DNA of 7,145 nucleotides from an uncultured Collinsella sp. (GCA_902465425.1 CABQNA010000072.1:1-7145); one strand, 5' to 3'; positions 1 through 7,050 are shown, counted from the stretch's first letter. Made by a program: numbers and translations. The notes: a model not told the origin generated them from the sequence alone.

Positions 1-372
1 CGACAGGCGCGTGAGCTGCGCCGTCAACGCCGGCGTGCGCACGTCGATGTACGCCGCCTCGATGGGCGCCAGATCGGCCGGAGACGCCGCAGACAGGCGC
101 CCAAACGCCTCGTCGAGCGCCACGAACTCGGTCATAAACAGGTCATACCACTCGCAGGTCGACGACGTGCCAACCGGTAGCGCCGAAGAGAAGCCCACGC
201 GCATGTGCGGAGAGAAGCCCTGCGTGACGGCATAGGGAAGTCCCGCACGGCGCACGATACGCTCAATGGTATGGATTACTTCGAGATGGCCCAGGTACTT
301 AAGGCGATCGCGCTTGCCATAGCGAACACGAAGCCTAAAGAGCGAGGGGTTGTCGGTCAGGCGCTCACTCAT
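1..372 (-). CDS. TIGR03936/DUF2344 family radical SAM-associated protein, 5' part only
   Basis: This is the first 124 codons of a gene that runs off the window at position 1. It begins with ATG at 372-370 (MSERLTDNPSLFRLRVRYGK). Residues about 12-80 carry the pattern of the DUF2344/TIGR03936 family: an RLRVRYGKRDRLKYLGHLE opening strand and helix, then IERIVRRAGLPYAVTQGFSP, then VGFSSALPVGT. The protein has no radical SAM cluster itself. The family is named for its constant linkage, or fusion, to TIGR03960 radical SAM proteins, and its biochemical role is unknown. It follows the radical SAM gene with a 6-base gap and a weak GGGTGA ribosome binding site (384-379). In another frame the upstream gene would end in an ATGA overlap with this start. 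The operon arrangement makes joint action with the upstream protein likely. Family assignment is confident; function is not. Confidence 0.9.
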   Translation of the reverse strand, partial: MSERLTDNPSLFRLRVRYGKRDRLKYLGHLEVIHTIERIVRRAGLPYAVTQGFSPHMRVGFSSALPVGTSSTCEWYDLFMTEFVALDEAFGRLSAASPADLAPIEAAYIDVRTPALTAQLTRLS

Positions 373-434
373 GCGCGATCACCCATCAATACATTCTTGG
401 CGTGGAGCGTAGGGCAGATACCGCAGCCGGTACA
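369..434 (-). other. Out-of-frame remnant of the Cys-rich C-terminal tail of the TIGR03960 gene
   Basis: Read one base out of frame from the annotated radical SAM gene, this stretch gives CTGCGICPTLHAKN followed by VLMGDRA and a TGA stop at 371-369. The C-x2-C-x2-C pattern followed by a short NVLxGxR ending is what TIGR03960 proteins normally carry at their end. The TGA also overlaps the next gene's ATG as ATGA, a classic coupled-translation junction. Both facts suggest this was the original reading frame. Moving from the annotated frame to this one requires loss of 3n+2 bases or gain of one base, somewhere near 430-445. The conserved Asp-Cys normally found before the CxxCGxC motif is not visible in any frame here, so a deletion of some tens of bases fits better than a single-base slip. 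Family expectations are from memory. Confidence 0.65.
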
Positions 435-2193
435 CGCGCTCGAGGAAGCCGCGCGTGCAGCCGGGGCTCACATGCTCCCACGGCAGACGCCAGTCCAACT
501 CGTAGGGCAGGTGCACAAGCTCATTGAGGTCGATGCCGTTTTTCGCAGCAGCCTCCTTCCAGTTATCGAGCGAGAAATGCTCTACCCAGGCGTCAAAGCG
601 AGAGCCCGCGCGCCAAGCATCGATGATGACGGGCGTCATGTCACGACCGGCGCGGGACAGTGCGGCCTCAATGAGCGAGGTCTCGGCATCGTGGTAATGC
701 ACGCGGACGGCACGGTTGCGAACGCTCGTGACAAGCAGCTTCTGGCGGCGCTTGACGTCATCGTAATCGAGCTGCGGGCACCACTGGAAGGGTGTTGCCG
801 CCTTGGGGATGAACACCGAAACAGAGATGGACACCGAGATAGACCCACGGCGCGCCTTGGGCACCACGGAGCGACCAAGCTCCAGCACGTGATCGGCCAG
901 GTTGGCGATAGCCACGATGTCCTCGTCGCGCTCGCCGGGAAGGCCCATCATGAAGTAGAGCTTCATGCGGTTCCAGCCGGCCTCGAAGGCTGCTTTGGCC
1001 GCGCGATCCAAATCCTCCTCGGTCACGTTCTTGTTGATGATGTCGCGCATACGCTGGCTGCCCGCCTCGGGCGCAAACGTCAGGCCGCCCTTCTTTTCGC
1101 CGGCGACCGACTCGGCCATATCAACGCCAAACGAATCCAGGCGCTGCGAGGGAATGGACACGCGAATGCCCGTATCTTCCAGACGGCGGTTAAGGCGACC
1201 GAGCACGTCGCGGATACAGGAGTGGTCGGTCGTCGAAAGCGAGGTAAGCGACACCTCGTCATAGCCAGTCTTTTCCAGACCCTGGATCACCGAGGACACG
1301 ATCTGGTCGGCCGAGCGCTCACGCACCGGGCGATACGTCATACCTGCCTGGCAAAAACGGCAGCCGCGGGCGCAACCACGCAGGATCTCGATAGACAGGC
1401 GGTCGTGAACCAGCTGCGCATAGGGTACGCACGACTGCGACAGCGGATTGGTGGCACCAAAGTCCTCGACGACGCGCTTGTAGACTACCGGCGGGACGTC
1501 CTTGCCCTCGCGCGGCACGGTGTAGCCATGCGGGGAGCAGGGCTCGTCATGACGCACCTCATACAGGGACGGCACATAGGTACCGGCGACCGTCGCGAGC
1601 TGCTCGACAATCTGAGCGCGCGAGACGCCCTCGTCGCGCAAGCGGCGATGCAACTGGCAGATCTCGAGCAGCGACTCCTCGCCCTCGCCAATGAGGATGG
1701 CATCGAAGAATGCCGCATACGGCTCGGGGTTATACACCGAGGGACCACCGGCGACGATGATGGGGTCGTCCTCGGTGCGGTCGGCAGCCAACAGCGGAAT
1801 GCCAGCGAGATCGAGCGCTTCGAGGAAGTTCGTCACAGCCATCTCGTGCGGCACATGCATGCCGACGATGTCGAACGAGGCCACGGGCGCTGCACCCTCG
1901 AGCGACAGCAGTGGAATCCCCGCCTCGCGCATGGCATCGCCCATATCGGGCCACGGCACATAACCGCGCTCGCAGGAAATGCCCTCGGCCTGATTAAGGA
2001 TGTTGTAGAGAATGGCGATGCCCTGATTGGGCAGACCGACCTCATACACGTCCGGATAGATCATGCAGCAGCGATAGTCGGCATCGGCCTTTGAGAGCGT
2101 GCCCCACTCGTGGTCGATATAGCGACTCGGCTTTTCGACCTTGGCGAGCAGCGGCTCGATCAGATGAAAACAGTCTTGGTATGCAACGCGCAA
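379..2193 (-). CDS. TIGR03960 family B12-binding-like radical SAM protein, 3' end apparently frameshifted
   Basis: This is a radical SAM enzyme of unknown reaction. Numbered from the TTG start at 2193, it has 604 residues. Residues about 11-26 (LIEPLLAKVEKPSRYI) and 47-64 (YPDVYEVGLPNQGIAILY) are the family's N-terminal signature. A B12-binding-like half follows, with VAGGPSVYNPEPYAAFFD (148-165) and IGEGEESL (168-175). The 4Fe-4S cluster motif is C274-x3-C278-x2-C281, and GLTFAPEAGSQRMRDIINKN lies further on in the SAM barrel. The start is not ATG. TTG at 2193 has AGGGG seven bases ahead and leaves a 10-base gap to the upstream gene; GTG at 2256 would overlap that gene by 53 bases. The C-terminus is odd: after PWEHVSPGCTRGFLER the frame gives VYRLRYLPYAPRQECIDG and stops. 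The family normally ends in a Cys-rich CxxCGxC tail, which is present here in another frame (see separate entry). The protein may be impaired or the sequence may contain an error. Confidence 0.9.
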   Translation of the reverse strand: MRVAYQDCFHLIEPLLAKVEKPSRYIDHEWGTLSKADADYRCCMIYPDVYEVGLPNQGIAILYNILNQAEGISCERGYVPWPDMGDAMREAGIPLLSLEGAAPVASFDIVGMHVPHEMAVTNFLEALDLAGIPLLAADRTEDDPIIVAGGPSVYNPEPYAAFFDAILIGEGEESLLEICQLHRRLRDEGVSRAQIVEQLATVAGTYVPSLYEVRHDEPCSPHGYTVPREGKDVPPVVYKRVVEDFGATNPLSQSCVPYAQLVHDRLSIEILRGCARGCRFCQAGMTYRPVRERSADQIVSSVIQGLEKTGYDEVSLTSLSTTDHSCIRDVLGRLNRRLEDTGIRVSIPSQRLDSFGVDMAESVAGEKKGGLTFAPEAGSQRMRDIINKNVTEEDLDRAAKAAFEAGWNRMKLYFMMGLPGERDEDIVAIANLADHVLELGRSVVPKARRGSISVSISVSVFIPKAATPFQWCPQLDYDDVKRRQKLLVTSVRNRAVRVHYHDAETSLIEAALSRAGRDMTPVIIDAWRAGSRFDAWVEHFSLDNWKEAAAKNGIDLNELVHLPYELDWRLPWEHVSPGCTRGFLERVYRLRYLPYAPRQECIDG

Positions 2194-2200
2194 CAGAAAA

Positions 2201-2205
2201 CCCCT
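2201..2205 (-). promoter_or_regulatory. Ribosome binding site that places the radical SAM start at a TTG codon
   Basis: AGGGG lies seven bases before the TTG at 2193-2191. Its first two bases are the last two of the upstream gene's TAG stop (2206-2204). No ATG is available in frame between the upstream stop and the conserved KVEKPSRYI block, so this site decides the start. A CTG codon directly before the TTG is also within reach but is a rarer initiator. Confidence 0.7.
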
Positions 2206-3133
2206 AAGCAGCGAGATCGGATGCGTCTTGGTAGGACGCCATAGGACGGGTGGCACCGGCGACCGTGGTCACCAGGTCGCGAACGCGCGAGAACGTGGCG
2301 GCAGCGACCTCGTTGGCACGGCTGTAGTCCACATCGCGCTCGTAGAGCGACACGAGCGCGCGGCCCATGCCATAGGTACCCGCGGCGGCGGTAAGCGCCT
2401 TAACGGCAAAGCCGATGTGCGGCGTCTGCTTCACCAATGCACGGGTGACGGCGCGAATCACCAGACCGCCGGCAAGCACGCCCACGACCTCGTAGCCGCG
2501 CTCGGGCTTAATGCCGCGCCCAAAGATGGCCGCCAGCTCAAAGAGCATTCCCACCTGCGCCAGCGCCATCACGGGATAGTCGGCACCCGGCAAAAACACC
2601 AGGGCACCCGTCGCCATGTTGGTGAGCGCGCACGAGGTAATGATGCGATTTGCCGCCGCGATGCGCATGAAGGCAAAGTTGGCGGCAAAAGCTGTCTCCT
2701 TGTCCGTACGATCGAGAATCCAGCGGGCAAGTGTCTCGAGCAGATAGGTCTTATCGGTCGCTGCCACCACGCCGAGCATGGGCGTAGATTCCTCAACGAA
2801 CGGCACCTCGACGGCGGACTCGGCAAGCACGCACACGGGCGCGCCGGCAATCACGAGCTCCTGCACGGCACTCTCCAGGCGGTCGGATCCGCACGAGAGG
2901 ACCAACACCACGTCGGTATCGGCCTTGGGAACGATACGGTCCTCCCCCAGGCGATCAACACGCACAATGCCCGAAGTCGTCTGCGGCACAAAGGCATCGC
3001 GCACCGTCTCGACCAAAAAGCGAGACGCAGTCGAATCAAGGTAAACCGAGACACGCACCGGTGTATCGGAATCCTTCTTAACAGACGCGCCCATCTTAAA
3101 AGCGCTGGTCAACTTATCTACGGGAATCTTCAT
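2204..3133 (-). CDS. DUF697/YcjF-like membrane protein of unknown function in the rod-shape operon
   Basis: This is a 309-residue protein I cannot name. Its C-terminal half, about residues 150-265, resembles DUF697, the hydrophobic helical domain of YcjF and some dynamin-like or Era-like GTPases. Visible features are AANRIITSCALTNMATGALV, then FLPGADYPVMALAQVGMLFE, then Gly/Ala-rich helices near 214-235 and 240-262. The first half (25-140) has an alternating strand-helix look: VRVSVYLDS, ADTDVVLVLSCGSD, AGAPVCVLAES, GVVAATDKTYLLETLARWIL. That layout recalls a GTPase-like or Rossmann-like fold, but no GxxxxGK[ST] P-loop or NKxD motif is present, so nucleotide binding is not supported. The ATG at 3133 has a strong GGAGGGG site six bases ahead (3146-3140), 18 bases after rodA. 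Position suggests a membrane-associated accessory to wall elongation or cell-shape control; this is inference only. Confidence 0.78.
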   Translation of the reverse strand: MKIPVDKLTSAFKMGASVKKDSDTPVRVSVYLDSTASRFLVETVRDAFVPQTTSGIVRVDRLGEDRIVPKADTDVVLVLSCGSDRLESAVQELVIAGAPVCVLAESAVEVPFVEESTPMLGVVAATDKTYLLETLARWILDRTDKETAFAANFAFMRIAAANRIITSCALTNMATGALVFLPGADYPVMALAQVGMLFELAAIFGRGIKPERGYEVVGVLAGGLVIRAVTRALVKQTPHIGFAVKALTAAAGTYGMGRALVSLYERDVDYSRANEVAAATFSRVRDLVTTVAGATRPMASYQDASDLAA

Positions 3134-3139
3134 GACAAA

Positions 3140-3146
3140 CCCCTCC
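3140..3146 (-). promoter_or_regulatory. Strong ribosome binding site for the DUF697-like gene
   Basis: GGAGGGG stands six bases before the ATG at 3133-3131, inside the 18-base gap after the rodA TAA stop. It supports this ATG and suggests the gene is well translated independently of rodA termination. Confidence 0.8.
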
Positions 3147-3151
3147 AGCGG

Positions 3152-4378
3152 TTACGCGGCGCCCGAACGATGCCGCCATATGGATTGTACGATACCCACC
3201 GTTAGCAACTGAATCATCATCGACGACGAACCAAAACTAATAAACGGCAGCGGAATACCGGTAATCGGCATCATGCCAATGCACATGCCGATGTTCTCGA
3301 AGGTTTGGAACGCCCACATGCCAACGATACCCACGCACGATAGGCGCAAGAACAGTGACTCGCACTTAAAGGCAACGCGGATCGTCGAGAAAATCAGCTG
3401 CACGTAGAGGCACAGGAGCAAAAAGGAACCGCAGAAGCCGAACGTCTCGGACAGGAAAGCGAAGACGAAGTCGGTGTGGAACTCGGGCAGAAAGCCACCG
3501 GCCGACTGCGTCGCGTGGCCCAAGCCCTTACCAAAGAAGCCACCCGAGCCGACGGCAATGAGCGACTGTTGCAGGTTGTAGGCATCATCCGAATCGGCTT
3601 TGTCGGGGTCGATGAAGACTGTCAGGCGGTTCATCTGATACTGCTTGATAAGCACATCGTGGCCAAGGAGCGAATCAAAGACCGAGTCGAGCGCCAAGAT
3701 GAGCGCAATCAAGCCGACCAGCAGGGCCAAGGTCGACAGCACCCATTCGCGGCGCGCACCGCTCATGCAGATGACGATTGCGCCCGACACCAGCACGACC
3801 AGACCCGATCCCAGGTCGCCCATGGCGACGACGGCCAAAAACGGAATGGACAGCATGCCGCAGAGCTTAATGTAGTCGCGGACGGTATCGATACGCCCGT
3901 TGTACTGCGAGCCAAGCGTGGCCATAAAGAAGATGGTGATGAGCTTGGCGAGCTCAACGGGCTGGAAGGTCAGGCCGATACCGGGGATCTTGATCCAGCC
4001 CGTCATGCCCAGACCGCCCGTATAGGACAGGCCCGGAATCTTGGGCGAGAAGATCACAATAAGGTCAATGACGAGCAGCGCCGTCGAGAAATTGGAAATT
4101 CCACGCAGGTCGGTGCGCCAGACGAGCACCGCCAGCACCGCGCCAATGCCAATGCCCAGCAGGTGGCGCGAAAACGAGGCATCGGCCTTAAACTGCGAAG
4201 CCGACCAAATGATGATGGCGCCATAGGCAACGAGCGCGACGGTAGCCAGCAGCACACCGATATGCACCTTTTGGCGAAACGTGCTACGCGAGGCCGAAAG
4301 TTGCTTGTTGACGCGGTCCAGGCTGCTGCGAGAACCGGTTTTGGTTGAGCGGAACAGGTCCGCCGGCGAAAAGTCCAT
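3152..4378 (-). CDS. rodA: RodA, SEDS-family peptidoglycan glycosyltransferase
   Basis: RodA is an integral membrane enzyme that polymerises glycan strands from lipid II during side-wall growth, working with PBP2. The protein is 408 residues, near the usual 370-420, with about ten hydrophobic segments. SEDS hallmarks in order are FQPVELAKL (138-146), NRLTVFIDPDKAD (250-262), YNLQQSLIAVGSGGFFGKGL (267-286), LPEFHTDFVFAFLSETFGF (297-315) and ENIGMCIGMMPITGIPLPF (361-379) followed by ISFGSSS. The Asp in HTD, residue 303, matches the conserved Asp considered catalytic in SEDS proteins. Residues 1-38 are a polar, basic N-terminal segment, probably cytoplasmic and somewhat longer than in many homologues. 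The ATG follows a perfect AGGAGG by five bases. FtsW is the alternative SEDS member, but the mreD and PBP2 neighbours favour RodA. Confidence 0.95.
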   Translation of the reverse strand: MDFSPADLFRSTKTGSRSSLDRVNKQLSASRSTFRQKVHIGVLLATVALVAYGAIIIWSASQFKADASFSRHLLGIGIGAVLAVLVWRTDLRGISNFSTALLVIDLIVIFSPKIPGLSYTGGLGMTGWIKIPGIGLTFQPVELAKLITIFFMATLGSQYNGRIDTVRDYIKLCGMLSIPFLAVVAMGDLGSGLVVLVSGAIVICMSGARREWVLSTLALLVGLIALILALDSVFDSLLGHDVLIKQYQMNRLTVFIDPDKADSDDAYNLQQSLIAVGSGGFFGKGLGHATQSAGGFLPEFHTDFVFAFLSETFGFCGSFLLLCLYVQLIFSTIRVAFKCESLFLRLSCVGIVGMWAFQTFENIGMCIGMMPITGIPLPFISFGSSSMMIQLLTVGIVQSIWRHRSGAA

Positions 4379-4383
4379 CGCAA

Positions 4384-4389
4384 CCTCCT
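4384..4389 (-). promoter_or_regulatory. Ribosome binding site of rodA, overlapping the mrdA stop codon
   Basis: AGGAGG ends five bases before the rodA ATG. Its first two bases are the A and G of the mrdA TAG stop (4390-4388), so ribosomes finishing PBP2 sit directly on the rodA initiation site. This favours coupled synthesis of the polymerase and transpeptidase partners. Confidence 0.88.
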
Positions 4390-6457
4390 ATCGAACCGAG
4401 GAATCGCCCGAGGCCGAAGAGGTATCGGGCTCGTCATAAATCACGCCGAGTACATCGCGCACAACATGCATCGCGGTATCTGAGCCGCCACCGCCTTGCT
4501 CCAAGATGGTGGCAATCACGTACTTAGGATCGTCAGCAGGGGCATAGGCGCAGAACCACGCGTATTCGTCCTCGCCGCTTTTCTCGCCCGTGCCCGACTT
4601 GCCGTATACCTGCGGCGTCAGGGTTCCAAAGTGAGCCGCCAGGGACGTCGATGCCGTGTAAATCACGTCGTGCATGCCGTTGCGGACGAGCGCCAAATCC
4701 GAATCGCTGTTGATCTTGGCCTCAAGGCGCTTCTTTTTGCCCTTGCCGTTGTACTTGTAGGCGTCGCCGTCGCCATCGCGCGACACCGCCGACAAAAACA
4801 CATGCGGCACATACTGCTTGCCGCCGTTGGCAAGGCCCATGTAGGCGCAGGCCATCTGCAGCGGCGTCACCAAAATGTCGCCCTGCCCGATGGCGATGTT
4901 CGTCATATCGCCAGCGTTCCATTTGCGGTCCTCGGCAGATGCGTCGGTAAAGTACGACTCTTTCCACTCGGCATCGGGAATACGGCCCGCGCCCTCACTC
5001 GGCAGATCGATACCGCAGGTCTTGCCTAGGCCCCAGCGACGAAAGACCTCCTGCAGGCCCTCGGGATGTTGCTCGTCATAGAAGAACGCTTTGCCCATGT
5101 CGTAGAAGACAGGGTCGCACGAGTTGGCGATACCCGACTGCAGCGTCATGGTGCCGTGGCCAGACGTCAGCCAGCAGCGCTTGCCCCAAGCCTTGCCCAG
5201 GCCCGTCCAATAGCCCGTGCAGTTGGTTGTCTGCGTTGAAGTGTAGGTTCCAAACTCAAGGCCCGCCAAGGCCGAGAGCGGCTTAATGGTCGAAGCCGAC
5301 ATGTACTGGCCGCTAATAGCGCGGTTGAGCAGTGGGTGCGAACCCTCGTCGTCGTTAAGCTCGGTCCATACGTCGTTGGAGACACCACCGATAAACACGG
5401 ACGGATCAAACTTGGGCTCGCTCGCCATGCCCAGGATCTCGCCATTGTTGGGATCGAGGCACACCACGGCGCCGTTGCCGGCATTGCTGTAGCCCGTGGT
5501 CTTGGCGAGTTCGATAGCGCTCGCAAGCGCCGTCTCGCAGGCTTGCTGAATCTTGAGGTCAAGCGTGAGCTTAATGTCGGAGCCGGCCTTGGCAGGCACG
5601 GCGCCGGCCTGTCCGGTCACGTTGCCCGAGGCATCGACCTTCACCGTCTGCTCGCCGCGAATACCCTGCAGCAAGTTCTCGTAGTAGCTCTCGACGCCCG
5701 CCTGGCCCACGATATCACCCGACTGGTACGTAATCTGACCGGCGGCGCTATCGTTATCGCCCGAAGCCTTCTTGTTCTGCGCCTCGAGCTGCTCGGAGGT
5801 AATGGTGCCGGTATAGCCCAAAATGTGACAGGCTGTCTCGCCGTACGGGTACTGGCGCTCGGTGCGCTCGGCAATCTTCACGCCCGGGAACTCGCCGGCA
5901 TGCTCCTGAATATAGGCAACCGTGGAGCGGCGCACGTCCGTCGCGATGGTATGCAGGCTCTGAGCGCCCTCAGAATTGTCCTGGATATTGCGCAGCACCG
6001 CGACGTAGGGCATACCGAGCACGTTGGCAAGATGGCGCACCAGCACGGTGTCATCGGCCAGGTCGCGATAGGCGACAACGGCAAGTGAGGGACGGTTTTG
6101 CACAAGTGCCACGCCATTGCGATCAAGGATTCGCCCGCGCACAGCCGGCGTAGTGACGGTACGGGTCTGGTTGTTCTTGGCCTGCTTGTCGTAGTAGTCC
6201 GACGAGACCATCTGCATGCCCCACAGCTTGACGGCGAGCGCGGCGAACATCGCTCCCACGCCTGCGGTGAGGATGGAGAAGCGACCCTTGAAGGCGGTCG
6301 CGGCGGTATTGCCCTCGCCCTCGGTGGCGCGCGGGGCCGTTCCATGCTGCGTGTCGTAGGTAAAACGGGAATCGCCGCGGCGCATGATGACCAGCGCGAC
6401 CACAATGGCCACGACGAGCACGATACCGGCGATGATAACCGTCATCTGGGAAAACAT
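4388..6457 (-). CDS. mrdA: Penicillin-binding protein 2, class B transpeptidase of the elongasome
   Basis: This DD-transpeptidase cross-links new glycan strands made by RodA; its catalytic domain lies outside the membrane. It has 689 residues from the ATG at 6457. The frame is open further upstream, but that would overlap mreD, while GGGAGG seven bases ahead fixes this start. Residues 5-26 are a hydrophobic segment, about 34 polar residues follow, and a second hydrophobic segment (60-79) is the canonical anchor. The pedestal domain starts near VRGRILDRNG (107-116). Active-site motifs are S389-T-I-K392 in the context YMSASTIKP, S446-C-D448 followed by PVFYDMG, and K620-S-G-T. The family consensus around the serine is PGSTFKP, so the preceding PG is replaced here. 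Paired cysteines occur in TNCTGYW and KRCW, as in many class B PBPs. FtsI is the alternative, but the mreD-rodA context supports PBP2. Confidence 0.95.
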   Translation of the reverse strand: MFSQMTVIIAGIVLVVAIVVALVIMRRGDSRFTYDTQHGTAPRATEGEGNTAATAFKGRFSILTAGVGAMFAALAVKLWGMQMVSSDYYDKQAKNNQTRTVTTPAVRGRILDRNGVALVQNRPSLAVVAYRDLADDTVLVRHLANVLGMPYVAVLRNIQDNSEGAQSLHTIATDVRRSTVAYIQEHAGEFPGVKIAERTERQYPYGETACHILGYTGTITSEQLEAQNKKASGDNDSAAGQITYQSGDIVGQAGVESYYENLLQGIRGEQTVKVDASGNVTGQAGAVPAKAGSDIKLTLDLKIQQACETALASAIELAKTTGYSNAGNGAVVCLDPNNGEILGMASEPKFDPSVFIGGVSNDVWTELNDDEGSHPLLNRAISGQYMSASTIKPLSALAGLEFGTYTSTQTTNCTGYWTGLGKAWGKRCWLTSGHGTMTLQSGIANSCDPVFYDMGKAFFYDEQHPEGLQEVFRRWGLGKTCGIDLPSEGAGRIPDAEWKESYFTDASAEDRKWNAGDMTNIAIGQGDILVTPLQMACAYMGLANGGKQYVPHVFLSAVSRDGDGDAYKYNGKGKKKRLEAKINSDSDLALVRNGMHDVIYTASTSLAAHFGTLTPQVYGKSGTGEKSGEDEYAWFCAYAPADDPKYVIATILEQGGGGSDTAMHVVRDVLGVIYDEPDTSSASGDSSVR

Positions 6458-6464
6458 CTTTGAG

Positions 6465-6472
6465 CCTCCCCT
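6465..6472 (-). promoter_or_regulatory. Ribosome binding site that sets the mrdA start, overlapping the mreD stop
   Basis: AGGGGAGG begins inside the mreD TAG stop (6473-6471) and ends seven bases before the ATG at 6457-6455. It rules out longer starts that would reach back into mreD and gives PBP2 an N-terminus of MFSQMTVIIAG. Confidence 0.88.
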
Positions 6473-7037
6473 ATTTGAGTTTGCGGGTCTTGGGCTTAAA
6501 GCGCATGCCCGTCTGATGACCACCGCGTGCGGAGAATCCGTAACCGGACTGCGGCACGACACCGGACATCAAAAACGGAATGGCAACCAGACCCGTCAGG
6601 ATCGAAGACGGCAGCGCATGACCAAAAACAGCCACCACAAAGCTCGTCTCCAAACCCATAAACAGCAAGATGATGCTGTAGACCACGTTGATGGCAAGCG
6701 CGAAGGCGCCCACGGTAATACCGCGCGCGCTCGGGGAGCCGCCCGTCTGACCGGCCGCGCTGTGCACCAGGGCAAAACTGCCCACCGTCAGCAGCAGCGA
6801 CATAACGCCCACCGGCACGGCAGCGGAAAGATCATAGAAAAGGCCGCTGCAAAAACCGCAGACGACAGCCCGCGTGGGATCGCCCGAGAACACGCTCAGG
6901 CACACCAGGATAATCATAAAGTTGACGCGACCGCCCGCAATGGAGATCTGCGGCGCCAGGCCTGCCTGCAGCAGCACACACACAATGGCGGCGATTGCAA
7001 ACGTGCGGGAGCTCGCCCCCTGCTCGTGTAGATCCAT
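6471..7037 (-). CDS. mreD: MreD, rod shape-determining membrane protein
   Basis: MreD is a small polytopic membrane protein that, with MreC, links the cytoskeletal MreB filaments to RodA and PBP2. This one has 188 residues from the second ATG, near the usual 160-190. It has about five hydrophobic segments, near 13-32, 38-54, 73-95, 107-128 and 131-160. The most diagnostic stretches are GGRVNFMIILVCLSVFSGDP (35-54) and VVCGFCSGLFYDLSAAVPVG (58-77), matching the family's G-x-GLxYD-x-pxG pattern. The C-terminal tail RFKPKTRKLK is strongly basic, consistent with a cytoplasmic end. Two ATGs are possible: 7043 is only one base from the AGGGGG site, whereas 7037 is seven bases from it and was chosen. 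The gene lies 11 bases after the mreC stop and 13 before mrdA. Confidence 0.9.
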   Translation of the reverse strand: MDLHEQGASSRTFAIAAIVCVLLQAGLAPQISIAGGRVNFMIILVCLSVFSGDPTRAVVCGFCSGLFYDLSAAVPVGVMSLLLTVGSFALVHSAAGQTGGSPSARGITVGAFALAINVVYSIILLFMGLETSFVVAVFGHALPSSILTGLVAIPFLMSGVVPQSGYGFSARGGHQTGMRFKPKTRKLK

Positions 7038-7044
7038 GGACATG

Positions 7045-7050
7045 CCCCCT
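7045..7050 (-). promoter_or_regulatory. Ribosome binding site that favours the second ATG of mreD
   Basis: AGGGGG overlaps the upstream TAG stop (7051-7049). It lies one base from the ATG at 7043 and seven from the ATG at 7037, so the inner ATG is the better-spaced start. Confidence 0.75.

Noticed and set aside
205..2094. A 629-codon open frame on the plus strand
   Set aside because: It lies entirely antisense to the radical SAM and neighbouring genes, has no recognisable domain, and is His/Arg/Gly/Ala-rich in the way antisense frames of G+C-rich genes are. The minus-strand gene explains the sequence.
3134..3151. A possible terminator or promoter in the rodA-DUF697 gap, the largest gap in the window
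   Set aside because: The gap is only 18 bases and mostly ribosome binding site. There is no inverted repeat with a T-run and no space for a promoter.
2228..3205. A 325-codon open frame on the plus strand opposite the DUF697-like gene
   Set aside because: Its His/Gly/Arg-heavy composition is typical of a shadow. The minus-strand frame has a strong ribosome binding site and a coherent membrane-domain pattern.
3476..4348. A 290-codon open frame on the plus strand opposite rodA
   Set aside because: It is an antisense shadow rich in Gln, Asp, Arg and His, with no family pattern, while RodA on the other strand has all SEDS motifs.
6458..6562. A 35-residue N-terminal extension of PBP2
   Set aside because: It would overlap the end of mreD by about 90 bases and is not membrane- or signal-like. 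GGGAGG seven bases before the ATG at 6457 points to the shorter protein.
7038..7043. The first ATG of mreD at 7043 as the start
   Set aside because: It is only one base from the AGGGGG site, too close for normal initiation; the ATG at 7037 is seven bases away. The difference is two residues.
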